This document shows, one piece after another, positions 13,361 through 21,189 of a stretch of 21,427 nt of DNA. Position numbers and translations under genes: made by a program. The notes beneath the pieces were generated by a model. That model had not been told where the DNA came from. It saw nothing but the letters and a program-made list of their open reading frames with translations, and did not search any database. The stretch is taken from positions 1-21,427 of IMG/VR virus record IMGVR_UViG_3300017757_000196; one strand, given 5' to 3'. This DNA comes from a virus. Position 1 is the first letter of the stretch, and each line of letters begins with the position of its first letter.

Positions 13361-13674
13361 TTGACCCTTTGGTAAATAATAACCGAAAACCCCTTGTTAG
13401 GTGTTTATCCTATGACACACCTAGAATATTACTAACCGATGAGGCAGAAATCTTGCCCATCCCAATAAAATCAAGCGAAAGCACCGTATCGTTAAAAAAA
13501 ATTTACTCTGAATATATGCGTATAATATATATTCAGTTAAATTCGGTAATTGAAGCTATACAAGTAGCTTTTACAACTACTGTAGTTGATGCTGTATCGT
13601 TACCGTTGGTAAATGTACGCGCGCAATCGCTTTTAAAGAAAGGAGATTGCAATGTACCAACATGCAACAAGTAA
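13357..13674 (+). CDS. Hypothetical 105-residue ORF, doubtful
   Basis: The frame begins with an ATGA overlap on the previous gene, which favours translation. The N-terminal half (VRCLSYDTPRILLTDEAEILPIPIKSS, in two segments) looks protein-like but matches nothing I know. The second half crosses two strong palindromes and a TATAAT box, and the end overlaps the next gene and its ribosome site by 23 nt. It may be a real gene with embedded control sites, or a shorter coding region followed by a regulatory spacer. Confidence 0.45.
   Translation: MIDPLVNNNRKPLVRCLSYDTPRILLTDEAEILPIPIKSSESTVSLKKIYSEYMRIIYIQLNSVIEAIQVAFTTTVVDAVSLPLVNVRAQSLLKKGDCNVPTCNK
13508..13536. promoter_or_regulatory. 10-bp inverted repeat enclosing TATAAT
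   Basis: CTGAATATAT (13508-13517) and ATATATTCAG (13527-13536) are perfect inverted repeats around a 9-bp centre that contains TATAAT (13521-13526). This looks like an operator sitting on a -10 box, though no good -35 lies at the right distance. It would control the YqaJ-exonuclease gene cluster. Confidence 0.4.
13570..13588. promoter_or_regulatory. Palindrome CAACTAC-T-GTAGTTG, candidate operator
   Basis: A perfect 15-bp palindrome at 13574-13588, preceded by TTTA so that TTTACAACTAC also matches the site at 5736-5746 on the other strand. It lies 64 nt upstream of the gene at 13652, which has a strong ribosome site, in a position for a dimeric regulator. Confidence 0.4.
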
Positions 13675-13885
13675 GCCCAAATACATTAACCCATATGTGC
13701 CACAAATAAAAGGTTGTCTCAAGATACCTGTGGATTGTATCGCATCGTATCGAAAGATTGATCAAGGCGAATACACAGGGTTGACATACATCAATTATTT
13801 CGACTTCCAAGACAAGAACTGGAACCGTGTCTTAACCACATGGTCTGTTGAGGACATCGTTGATGCAACAAAAGGGGGTGAGTAA
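13652..13885 (+). CDS. Hypothetical 77-residue protein
   Basis: Starts at an ATG with an AAAGGAG site 6 nt upstream and ends in a TAATG overlap with the exonuclease gene. The product is aromatic-rich (KYINPYVPQIKG, YTGLTYINYFDFQ, WNRVLTTWSVEDIVDA) and looks like a small beta-rich protein. No family recognised. Coupling to the exonuclease suggests a related role in recombination, but that is context only. Confidence 0.75.
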   Translation: MYQHATSKPKYINPYVPQIKGCLKIPVDCIASYRKIDQGEYTGLTYINYFDFQDKNWNRVLTTWSVEDIVDATKGGE

Positions 13886-14862
13886 TGGTTGGCAAAAAAA
13901 GCCCAGACTATCAATTATCATGTTCTGGACTAGCGGTATTTGATCCCAACTACCCCTATGGCCTGACCAAGAATGAGTTGCTGGATCGCTGTATCAGGGC
14001 AGCACGATTTGAGAATGTCAGAGACGATAAGCAACCTCTCTTTATGAGAGTGGGCGATGTCCTGGAGAATCCAATTTTAGAGGAAGCCTGTTTGAGACTC
14101 GGTCTAAAAAACCCGCAGTTAGACATCGATGAGCCTTTAATACATAAAACGCTTCCGCTTGCTGGATCGCCTGACGGCATCGCAACCGCAACGGAAGGAG
14201 ATGAACCCCCCTTGGTTGTCAAAACCGATCTGACTGAAAATATCTTTACCCCTAGTAACGAAGAAGTGCGTTTGATTGGTGATGGCATCCTAGAAGCCAA
14301 GACCACAAGAGACTATGGAGATGATGATCTTCCAGACTGGCGAGGCAAGTTCCAAGCCCAAGGGCTTATGGAATGTGCTGGATTAGACTGGTGCGCTGTT
14401 GTGGTCTTGTACGCTTCGACCGATCTCAGGGTTTACGTGTATGAGCGTGACCCTGAGTTCAGTTCGTGGTTGGAAGAGATTGCAACCGATTTTGATGAAC
14501 GCATAAAGACTCGCAATTACTTCGAGCCTGAAAACAGTCTTGATGCAAACATCATTTGGTCAGAGTCGGTCGATAAGATTGTTGAACTGCCAGATGACAT
14601 ACAAACCAAGGTGCAAGACATTCAAGCTGCCAAACGCATTATTGAGAACGCCAAGCAGATCATTGATGACAGCGAGACCGCCATCAAAGTACAGATGCAA
14701 GAAAGCGATCATGCCATGGTGGGCGATTATCAGATCAAATGGGGTTCTAGGCGATACAAGGCGAAGCCAGAGGTCACAAAGGTTATACCCGCCACAGAAG
14801 CGCGTGTTGTACGCAATAAAACCCTCACAATCAAGGAGATTCAAAATGACGACATCGATTGA
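13885..14862 (+). CDS. YqaJ-type recombination exonuclease
   Basis: A 325-residue phage exonuclease of the lambda-Exo/YqaJ group in the PD-(D/E)XK superfamily, which degrades one strand of duplex ends to give single-stranded tails for annealing. Visible core elements are Glu66/67 in ENPILEEACLRLG, Asp97 in LAGSPDGIA, Glu137-x-Lys139 in GDGILEAKTT and the following helix FQAQGLMECAGLDW, then VVVLYASTDLRVYVYERD. An insertion at ~100-130 separates the Asp and ExK strands. Residues ~235-285 are helical and possibly coiled coil. No annealing protein is obvious next to it; the SSB-like protein on the other strand might cooperate. Confidence 0.8.
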   Translation: MVGKKSPDYQLSCSGLAVFDPNYPYGLTKNELLDRCIRAARFENVRDDKQPLFMRVGDVLENPILEEACLRLGLKNPQLDIDEPLIHKTLPLAGSPDGIATATEGDEPPLVVKTDLTENIFTPSNEEVRLIGDGILEAKTTRDYGDDDLPDWRGKFQAQGLMECAGLDWCAVVVLYASTDLRVYVYERDPEFSSWLEEIATDFDERIKTRNYFEPENSLDANIIWSESVDKIVELPDDIQTKVQDIQAAKRIIENAKQIIDDSETAIKVQMQESDHAMVGDYQIKWGSRRYKAKPEVTKVIPATEARVVRNKTLTIKEIQNDDID

Positions 14863-15070
14863 AAACAGGCGACAAAGAAACGCCATTGAAACACTTGAGG
14901 TAATAAAAAAACATTATAAGCGACATGGGTTTACTCCCACACAACATCAGATTGCCGATGAAATTGGCAAGAGTCGCGGTGCAATTTATCCACGCTTGCA
15001 GCTTTTAGCAGAGATGGGCGAGATACATTTTGATCTCAACGGACAAATCATTATGGGTAAGAAACAATGA
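14846..15070 (+). CDS. Winged-helix DNA-binding protein, LexA N-domain-like
   Basis: A 74-residue protein starting at ATG 14846, which has AAGGAG 8 nt upstream; a longer in-frame extension to 14540 runs across the exonuclease gene and is rejected. The sequence RQRNAIETLEVIKKHYKRHG, then FTPTQHQIADEIGKSRGAIYPRLQ with a wing of LNGQIIMG, has the winged-helix pattern of the LexA DNA-binding domain. It has no C-terminal protease or dimerisation domain, so it cannot self-cleave. It may be a small repressor or accessory regulator of lysogeny. It overlaps the exonuclease gene end by 17 nt and the next start as ATGA. Confidence 0.7.
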   Translation: MTTSIENRRQRNAIETLEVIKKHYKRHGFTPTQHQIADEIGKSRGAIYPRLQLLAEMGEIHFDLNGQIIMGKKQ

Positions 15071-15249
15071 GGCTGTCCAAAGGCTTTAAGAGATATGTCA
15101 GAGATAAGAAGTACCAGAACGATCACGAGCGCAGTTACAGTGGACAGCAACCATATAAAAACTTGTTTGCATACTATCGAGTGGCCCGCAATTTTCTAGC
15201 TGACAAATACAGAGACAGAACCAGCAAGGAGCCGTTTAGACATGATTAA
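15067..15249 (+). CDS. Hypothetical 60-residue basic protein
   Basis: Begins with an ATGA overlap on the winged-helix gene and overlaps the next gene by 8 nt. The product is strongly basic and aromatic (RLSKGFKRYVRDKKYQND, then YYRVARNFLADKYRDR), consistent with a small nucleic-acid-binding protein. No family recognised. Confidence 0.65.
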   Translation: MRLSKGFKRYVRDKKYQNDHERSYSGQQPYKNLFAYYRVARNFLADKYRDRTSKEPFRHD

Positions 15250-15454
15250 AAACCACACACGTCTCAATGAGACCAGACCCTATGTTGAGGGCGTTGCATT
15301 TAAACGAGATGATCCTAATTTTATCGCCTGGTTTGAGCAAAACAAAGGCGACTATTCAGAATGGTTTGTGAAAAAGGTCAAAGCCAGAAACACGCATTGC
15401 GTTGCTGTTGCAGTCAACGAATGGGAAGAAGCCACAAAAAATTACAATTATTAA
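15242..15454 (+). CDS. Hypothetical 70-residue protein
   Basis: Overlaps the previous gene by 8 nt in a different frame. The product is mixed-charge with tryptophans (FIAWFEQNKGDYSEWFVKKV and AVAVNEWEEATKNYNY). No known domain is visible. It ends 13 nt before the start of the next gene, which has its own AAGGA site. Confidence 0.65.
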   Translation: MIKNHTRLNETRPYVEGVAFKRDDPNFIAWFEQNKGDYSEWFVKKVKARNTHCVAVAVNEWEEATKNYNY

Positions 15455-15467
15455 ATAAGGAAAAACA

Positions 15468-15779
15468 ATGAACGAAGAAGTGAAAAACGAAGCAACCGAA
15501 GAAGAAGTAACACCCGTCATCAAGTATGAGAATGCAGAAGGCGTTGAAACCGAGATACCTGAAGATGAATTGAATGAAGTTGAGGCAAACCTTGTCAACG
15601 ATCTCAAAAACATCAATCAGGCATTGCAGACACACGATGATACACATATGCAAGGCTTGTTGAGGCAATCATTGGTGTTGAATCAAAACCTCTTAACGGA
15701 TCGATTGCAACAAGAGTTTGCAAAGCGTGATGAAGAAACACCTCAAATCATTACTGAAACCAAGACGATTGAGTCTTAA
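15468..15779 (+). CDS. Hypothetical 103-residue acidic protein
   Basis: Has an ATAAGGA ribosome site 9 nt before the ATG. The first 50 residues are very rich in Glu (NEEVKNEATEEEV), and the second half is helical with LVNDLKNINQALQTHDD and LLRQSLVLNQNLLTDRLQQ, probably a coiled coil. The composition resembles phage acidic decoy or assembly proteins, but I recognise no family. Its 3' 50 nt overlap the long form of the endolysin gene in another frame. Confidence 0.7.
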   Translation: MNEEVKNEATEEEVTPVIKYENAEGVETEIPEDELNEVEANLVNDLKNINQALQTHDDTHMQGLLRQSLVLNQNLLTDRLQQEFAKRDEETPQIITETKTIES

Positions 15780-16269
15780 ATTTATCATCGTCATTTTGAC
15801 GATTGTTTTACTGGGAGTTCACATGAACAAGATCAACAACAAAGGACTCAATCTCATTAAAGAGTTTGAGGGATTAAAAACAAATGCTTATCGCGATGCT
15901 GCCAATGTACCAACCATCGGCTTTGGTCACACCAAAGGCGTTAAAGACGGCGACACCATCACTGAGAAGTTTGCAGAAATAATGCTTGATAAAGAGTTGC
16001 GAGAATACGAAGGCTATGTCAATCAAATGGTGAATGTGCCTTTGAACCCAAACCAACATGCAGCACTGGTGAGCTTTGTTTACAACTTAGGGCCAACAAA
16101 CCTGAAAGACAGCACATTGCTTAAACGCTTAAACCAAGGCAAATATGAGGATGTGTCAGCACAGCTCAAGCGATGGAACAAAGCCAGAGTCAATGGTGAG
16201 CTGACAGAGCTGGAAGGATTAACTAGGCGCAGACAAGCAGAGGCTGATTTGTTTGACGAGGATGTGTAA
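15730..16269 (+). CDS. Endolysin, GH24 T4-type lysozyme with N-terminal signal anchor
   Basis: A muramidase that breaks peptidoglycan at lysis. Counting from ATG 15730 (179 aa), the catalytic triad is Glu47 (EFEGLKTNAYRD), Asp56 and Thr62 (PTIGFGHT), with the same E-9-D-6-T spacing as T4 lysozyme. The C-terminus has LTRRRQAEADLF, typical of this family. Residues 1-31 are a basic stretch (KKHLKSLLKPRRLSLK) followed by the hydrophobic run FIIVILTIVLLG, which looks like a signal anchor as in SAR endolysins, though with few of the Gly/Ala residues that ease release. A second in-frame ATG at 15823 has a much better GGGAG site 5 nt upstream and would give a 148-residue cytosolic form. Both forms may be made. 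An in-frame TTG at 15718 is less likely. Confidence 0.9.
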   Translation: MKKHLKSLLKPRRLSLKFIIVILTIVLLGVHMNKINNKGLNLIKEFEGLKTNAYRDAANVPTIGFGHTKGVKDGDTITEKFAEIMLDKELREYEGYVNQMVNVPLNPNQHAALVSFVYNLGPTNLKDSTLLKRLNQGKYEDVSAQLKRWNKARVNGELTELEGLTRRRQAEADLFDEDV

Positions 16270-16526
16270 TGATACAAAATGAATTTCAAGTGGATGAACT
16301 GATCCACACCAAAGGACTCGAATACGGTCATCCAAGACGATTCATGCGCCAGTTGGCGAGAGTGTGGAGTGGGGTGCTTGATGTCGATATCACACCCGAA
16401 CAAGCAGCAACGATGATGGTGTTGTTCAAATCAGTGCGTTTGTATAACAATCCAGACAAAGCCGATACCCAAGATGACATACAGGGCTATCTGAAAATAA
16501 TAGATATTCTAAATGACTTTGAATAA
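16269..16526 (+). CDS. DUF6378-like phage protein
   Basis: An 85-residue protein with the pattern of a small phage domain family: YGHPRRFMRQLARVWSG, a middle PEQAATMMVLFKSVRLYN, then NPDKADTQDDIQGYLKIID. This matches my recollection of DUF6378, all-helical and of unknown function. The ATG shares one base with the endolysin stop (TAATG). Proximity to lysis genes may reflect only operon order. Confidence 0.7.
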   Translation: MIQNEFQVDELIHTKGLEYGHPRRFMRQLARVWSGVLDVDITPEQAATMMVLFKSVRLYNNPDKADTQDDIQGYLKIIDILNDFE

Positions 16527-16528
16527 TT

Positions 16529-16642
16529 ATGAGTGATGAGGAACGTCAAAAACTGCTTGCTGAAATTGAGCGATTGCGTATGAATTACAAGATTGCTCTT
16601 TATGGTCTTATCATACAAACAATACTATTGGTGTTGGTTTAG
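16529..16642 (+). CDS. Putative 37-residue C-terminally anchored membrane protein
   Basis: Found by direct reading: ATG 16529 to TAG 16640-16642. The first 18 residues are charged and helical (SDEERQKLLAEIERLRMN), followed by a C-terminal hydrophobic run, ALYGLIIQTILLVLV, that would span a membrane. It is the last rightward gene, two genes after the endolysin, so a lysis accessory role (small holin or antiholin-like) is conceivable. Its stop overlaps the stop of the convergent virion gene. The start lacks a strong ribosome site. Small tail-anchored proteins of this layout also occur elsewhere in phages with unknown roles. Confidence 0.5.
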   Translation: MSDEERQKLLAEIERLRMNYKIALYGLIIQTILLVLV

Positions 16643-18795
16643 TTTCCCATCCCTTGTTGCATTTCTCTTGCGCCAGCAGAGCTATAAACCACAGCATTAT
16701 CCATTAATGTACTCAATCTTGATGGCTCAACTTTTGAGAGCTTGATAATTTCTTCTACTGAATTGGGTGAAGTCATTATTTTTGCTAAATCTTCAATGGT
16801 TCTTTTCTCCACAAGCTCTCTAAGAAAATTCCTAGTGGATTGAAAAGGTTGCGCTGAAATTACATCCAATCCTTTACCGATGGTTGATTCGCTTGCCATA
16901 TCCGCCATTTGTTGTCTTTGGAAGGTTGCAGAGTTTCCACCAGGCATTTTACCTGTTCTTTGCAGTACCCTCATCAGTCTTTCAAATCCCACTTTGAAAT
17001 CTTTTGTTTGGCTGAAACTTAAGTTTTTTGCATCAGCCACGCCATCAAGCATTGCCATAAACACCGCCCTTTGTTCAGTGTTGCCACCACTGAATACATC
17101 TTTGGCAAATTTAGGGCCAATATTTATGATTCCACCTTGTGTTGGTTTAGCAGCAGTCTCAAATACATCATCTAAATATTTTCTTGCAATCTCAGGAAAG
17201 AGATCGGGGTCTAAGGTATTCATTACTTTACTTATTTTTTTGACATCGGCTGCGCTGGCGTTTTTTGGATCAAAGACAAGTTTTGTGATTGCAGTGGGCT
17301 TGATGTTCGCCTTATTAAATGCACCCATGTATTTTTCCAAGACATTGACAACCATTTCACTTTCTTTCGCAAACATCTCTCTGCCCGCTTGAAAATTAGG
17401 GTTTGTCAAAAGCACTTCATCAATGTCATTTACAATCGGTCTTATTGATGAGCTTACAATCTTTTTAACGGCTTCTTTTGCATTTGGGTTTCCTGAAAGC
17501 TGTATGACTTCATCAAGGTCTTTTCTTATGCCATCCAATATAACCATTCTTATTTCTGGAACTGGTGGGGTGGTTGTTGCTTGTCCGCTTGCATCGAGTA
17601 CCTTTCCTTTCTTGGCTGGCTCAGAAACTAAACGGCTTTTTATCTCATTCAATTTTTTATAAACAGGCTCACCAGGTTTCGATGCTTTCATCGCCTCGTC
17701 AATGTTTCTAATAATATTGTTCACCAATGTTGGAGAAACCACCTCTGTATCAGCAGCTGTATATCCCGCTGCCTGTGATTTTGCTGTCCTTGTTTGTTGC
17801 GCTCTCTTTATGTATTGTTCAGCCACTCCTTGCACTTTTTCAGCCCATTCTTTTGTGCTTGTTGGTTTTTTTGCAAGCGAGTCAAGAGAACCCATGATCG
17901 CATCCATTGTTTGATCGGGTCTGCCTCGCAAAAAGTCATCCATGATCGGTGCGCCATACCTGTTTTGCCTTGCCAAATCCAATATATCAAGCATTGATTG
18001 TGTGCCAATCGACTCTGCGCCCGTTAATGGTACGCCAACTTGTCTTGCAAATTTCTCAAGCTCTGTGGCATCGCTTAGAACTTTCTTCCGACTTGCATCA
18101 TCCAATCCTGATAATGCTTCTTTCAACATACGGGGGGCATTGCTTCTGTTCATGCCTGAGACTATTTGCATTGGTATCATTGACCCAATGCCAGCAGCAG
18201 CACCACCAACCTCGCTTCCTGTTAATTGTTCTGTGCCTTCAGCGAATAGACCGCCACCAGCACTCAATTTGGTCATCTTTGGCATTAAAGCTGGTTTTGA
18301 TAATAATCCACCAGTGGCCCACTCAGCACCTGTTTGCGCAAACTTTCCAAGACTTGATTCAGGCTCATAGTCTAATACAGGGCCAACACCGACTGCATCG
18401 AGGTTTCGCTTTATATCTTGATAGCCTGGAAAAATATACTTTCCGCTTTGTGATTTTCCGATGCTTTGTTCGCCCCAATCAGTGCCAATAACATCTTTTA
18501 AAATGCCTTGATCCATGCCTGGAATATACGTCATGCCTCTTTCGACCAATCCTGGTAAGGATGCTAATCCAACAGCACCTCTTGCGACTCCAGACCCTGG
18601 AGCTGCAATGGTTTGATCTGCAATTTGTGACTTTTGCCTAAACCTTCTTTCTAGGTATGATTCTTCTTGTGGGGGAGTCTGTTGTTGTGAGGCGCGTATT
18701 CTTTTTATTTCATCAGCAAATGCTTTTGCATCTTCGACATTCCCAGCTGCATCAGCTTTGATTAGAGCTTTTTCTAATTCTTGAAGAGTTGCCAT
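16639..18795 (-). CDS. Large internal virion/DNA-ejection protein
   Basis: A 718-residue protein and the last gene of the leftward virion operon. It begins with a short helical module (TLQELEKALIKADAAGNVED) also found at the N-termini of other phage virion proteins. Residues ~60-220 are rich in Gly and Ala with hydrophobic stretches (GVARGAVGLASLPGLVE; GGAAAGIGSMIPMQIVSG) that could interact with membrane. The remainder is mostly helical. Size, order after two other internal proteins and composition fit the ejection proteins of short-tailed phages (P22 gp16/gp20 class). No catalytic lysozyme or transglycosylase motif is visible. The start shares one base with the upstream stop (TGATG). Confidence 0.7.
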   Translation of the reverse strand: MATLQELEKALIKADAAGNVEDAKAFADEIKRIRASQQQTPPQEESYLERRFRQKSQIADQTIAAPGSGVARGAVGLASLPGLVERGMTYIPGMDQGILKDVIGTDWGEQSIGKSQSGKYIFPGYQDIKRNLDAVGVGPVLDYEPESSLGKFAQTGAEWATGGLLSKPALMPKMTKLSAGGGLFAEGTEQLTGSEVGGAAAGIGSMIPMQIVSGMNRSNAPRMLKEALSGLDDASRKKVLSDATELEKFARQVGVPLTGAESIGTQSMLDILDLARQNRYGAPIMDDFLRGRPDQTMDAIMGSLDSLAKKPTSTKEWAEKVQGVAEQYIKRAQQTRTAKSQAAGYTAADTEVVSPTLVNNIIRNIDEAMKASKPGEPVYKKLNEIKSRLVSEPAKKGKVLDASGQATTTPPVPEIRMVILDGIRKDLDEVIQLSGNPNAKEAVKKIVSSSIRPIVNDIDEVLLTNPNFQAGREMFAKESEMVVNVLEKYMGAFNKANIKPTAITKLVFDPKNASAADVKKISKVMNTLDPDLFPEIARKYLDDVFETAAKPTQGGIINIGPKFAKDVFSGGNTEQRAVFMAMLDGVADAKNLSFSQTKDFKVGFERLMRVLQRTGKMPGGNSATFQRQQMADMASESTIGKGLDVISAQPFQSTRNFLRELVEKRTIEDLAKIMTSPNSVEEIIKLSKVEPSRLSTLMDNAVVYSSAGAREMQQGMGN

Positions 18796-19928
18796 CAGTA
18801 TTTTTGAAGAAGAGCATCTATGTCTGTGTTTGGAACAAGACCAGCGTTTGAATTTGGCACTGTTTTCATCGTGATCATCTGATCTAACATTTTTATTTGT
18901 TCTTCACTTAAATTTGATCTGTCGTAATTCTCAAGTTCGTTTAAACTCATTTGATTTATTTTGTTTGAAAAGACTATGTTTGAAACTGATTCCTCATAAG
19001 GAATAACTACATTATCAACATTTACTTTATTGTTTTTAGCAATATTAGAGTATGTTCCCTTTAATGCTATTTGGTTGTTGTATGCAACCTGATATAGAGA
19101 GTCAGAGCGATCTAAGAAATCTAATCTAGTTTCATCTGATAATCTTTCACCGCTTACGACTTCATTATATTTAGCCTGAATTCTTTGTGGTACACCCGCA
19201 GAGTTTTGTGCGTTTGCAAACTCGCCTTCCCTTACAGTAGAGCCAGGGTCAAGCATCTTCATATAGTTAAAAATCAACGCCAAGTCACCCGCAGCACTTG
19301 GCTCTTTGCCCGCCGCATCAACCCTTGAGTAAGCGTCTCTGACTTTGATAAATTCACCCGACATATTGTTAAATTCATCTCTGAGCTGGTTTTCTAAATC
19401 GCTTTGCGGTTTTGGATCAACTTTTGCCTCTATGTTTGTTGAAACTGGTGTGGGCGGTCTGTTGCCAGTAGGATCAACATAGTAATAGTTCCCATCTCGT
19501 AATTGTTGTATTTTGTATTCTGGTGCTTGCAACGCTGCAATATCTACTTGCCCTTGTATTTGTGTCCACTGTTCAGGTGTATATCGACCCATAATTGCTT
19601 GCATCTGAGGATTTGCTGCTGCAAAAGCCGCATCATATCTTTCCTGTGCCTTTCTCTGTGCATCCATAGCCACCATTTGTTGCTGCCTAGCAATCGTATT
19701 TTGCGTGGGGTCTTGCCCTCTGAATATGTCAGATAAAGCACCCATGATGATTGCTGCCTTTTGATTCTTAGGCGTGGCATTAGGCGTTGCACTCGGCAAC
19801 ATGCCTTGATTCTGTGTAGCTGGGCCACTTGGAACAGGCATATTGAGTTGACCAAAATAACCAGGCGTTTGAGACAGGGTTTGTTGTACCGTTGGTTGCT
19901 GTGGAAATTTAAAAGGTGTGTATGCCAT
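18795..19928 (-). CDS. Internal virion protein (ejection protein family)
   Basis: A 377-residue protein. The first ~60 residues are rich in Gln and Pro (TPFKFPQQPTVQQTLSQ), a low-complexity region. The segment AAGDLALIFNYMKMLDPGS, then VREGEFANAQNSAGVP near residues 215-255 is a conserved block I recognise from phage internal-virion proteins. The C-terminal 100 residues are helical and acidic. The ATG at 19928 shares its A with the upstream TAA (TAATG) and is preferred over the in-frame GTG at 19943, which lies inside the preceding gene. Confidence 0.75.
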   Translation of the reverse strand: MAYTPFKFPQQPTVQQTLSQTPGYFGQLNMPVPSGPATQNQGMLPSATPNATPKNQKAAIIMGALSDIFRGQDPTQNTIARQQQMVAMDAQRKAQERYDAAFAAANPQMQAIMGRYTPEQWTQIQGQVDIAALQAPEYKIQQLRDGNYYYVDPTGNRPPTPVSTNIEAKVDPKPQSDLENQLRDEFNNMSGEFIKVRDAYSRVDAAGKEPSAAGDLALIFNYMKMLDPGSTVREGEFANAQNSAGVPQRIQAKYNEVVSGERLSDETRLDFLDRSDSLYQVAYNNQIALKGTYSNIAKNNKVNVDNVVIPYEESVSNIVFSNKINQMSLNELENYDRSNLSEEQIKMLDQMITMKTVPNSNAGLVPNTDIDALLQKY

Positions 19929-20755
19929 TAGTTTCCACCCCACCTTCCGCCAGAGCCAAATGGCCCGACATTGCCGACAGCCATTGCAGTACCGAGTCCG
20001 AGCAATCCGCCCAAGACATCGCCAACACCTGTGGACTTCCTTTGTGTCGTTTGCCCTTCAAATGGCAAGCCTGAGATCGCTGAACTGAGCAAGCCCGCTT
20101 GTCTGAGTGGATAATCAACGCCTCTGGCAAACTCACCGAATTGTGCATCGAGACCCGCTTGACCAAGATTTTGAGCTTGACCGCCAATGCCGCCGAGTAA
20201 ACCGAGTGTTCTGTATTGATCGCCCAACATGCCTGATTGTATGCCTGTTCTGTAGTCACGATCCATCATGCCGAGCTGACTGGCTTTGTCGAATCCTTGC
20301 GATCTTAATCCAGCCGCAGTTCTGCCGACTGCATCGTAATACGCTCTGTCGCCTTCTGCTTCCAATATGCCCGATCTGGAACCGCCAAAAGCACCCGCAC
20401 GAATGGCACGATCTTCTGCGCCCATTTGTTGCAGTTGTCTTGCACGATTAAGATCGTTGATCGAAGCATCAATGACTTGTTCTTGATAAGGGTTTTGATA
20501 TTGAGAGATGTCCAGTGGGCCAGTTGCCATGCTCGCAAGCTCACCTCTGGGGTTATAACCCATGGCATCGCCAAACATGCCTCTTGTGGCTTCAAACGTG
20601 TCCATTTGATCGGGATTAAATCCTGAAACCAAATCTCCGCTGTATGGCGTGAATGGGATGTCTGCTGCACTCTTAATGCCAGAGTACGCTTCTAAATATC
20701 TTTCCTTGAGTTGTGGATCAAGTTCTGTGGATGCTGTTGCTGCGCCTTTACTCAT
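19928..20755 (-). CDS. DNA-ejection/internal virion protein
   Basis: A 275-residue protein with the conserved block QNPYQEQVIDASINDLNRAR followed by QLQQMGAEDRAIRAGAFGGS at ~86-125, which marks a family of phage DNA-transfer/ejection proteins. The C-terminus is Gly-rich with a hydrophobic stretch (GDVLGGLLGLGTAMAVG) that may insert in a membrane. It begins with an ATGA overlap on the upstream gene and ends in TAATG with the next. Together with the two following genes it probably forms the trio that travels with the DNA into the cell. Confidence 0.75.
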   Translation of the reverse strand: MSKGAATASTELDPQLKERYLEAYSGIKSAADIPFTPYSGDLVSGFNPDQMDTFEATRGMFGDAMGYNPRGELASMATGPLDISQYQNPYQEQVIDASINDLNRARQLQQMGAEDRAIRAGAFGGSRSGILEAEGDRAYYDAVGRTAAGLRSQGFDKASQLGMMDRDYRTGIQSGMLGDQYRTLGLLGGIGGQAQNLGQAGLDAQFGEFARGVDYPLRQAGLLSSAISGLPFEGQTTQRKSTGVGDVLGGLLGLGTAMAVGNVGPFGSGGRWGGN

Positions 20756-21189
20756 AATGTTTTACTTATAATGTGTTCTTTTTTAAATCCGTGTCGTGTT
20801 GCGTATCTTTGCCATCCTTTTCTGCCACCGCCGAAAATCTTTTTGCACTCGGCAATGCGGGCGAAAGTGGTGACTGCTTCTAATATTTCCTCACAATCCG
20901 ACATCTTTCCCGCCAAGAACAATAGGTTCATGGCTCGGTATTGCGGGAACTCGACCAATTCTGTGATTATGCAAGATTGCTGGTCTTTTGAAGGGTGGGG
21001 CCATAACATCAGCCTTCCTGTTGCTATGCCACGCTCAACATCAAGTATATCCCATTCTTCTTGATATTTTAAGCACGATGACACCAATGGCTTACACCAT
21101 TCCCATTGTTTCTCCCACGCCTGTCTATGTGACTGAGGTCGTGGAGAGATTTCCTGAGTTGTCAACGCTGAGTTTGTACTTGGTTCCAT
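20752..21189 (-). CDS. GNAT-like conserved podovirus protein
   Basis: A 145-residue protein. The core AWEKQWEWCKPLV, GRLMLWPHP, MNLLFLAGKMSDCEEIL and GGGRKGWQRYATRHGF match a small acyltransferase-fold (GNAT-like) family common beside the ejection genes of short-tailed phages; the RKGWxR...GF end is the family signature. No acetylation target is known to me. The start is uncertain: ATG 21189 gives a 65-nt overlap with the upstream gene, and the family core begins ~23 residues later, so a shorter form from TTG 21165 is possible. Confidence 0.65.
   Translation of the reverse strand: MEPSTNSALTTQEISPRPQSHRQAWEKQWEWCKPLVSSCLKYQEEWDILDVERGIATGRLMLWPHPSKDQQSCIITELVEFPQYRAMNLLFLAGKMSDCEEILEAVTTFARIAECKKIFGGGRKGWQRYATRHGFKKEHIISKTL

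Noticed and set aside
13574-13588. The palindrome as a transcription terminator.
   Set aside because: The centre is one base, too short for an RNA hairpin loop without melting the stem, and no T-run follows. An operator fits better.
14540-14845. N-terminal extension of the winged-helix gene.
   Set aside because: It lies wholly over the exonuclease gene in another frame, and ATG 14846 has a strong ribosome site.
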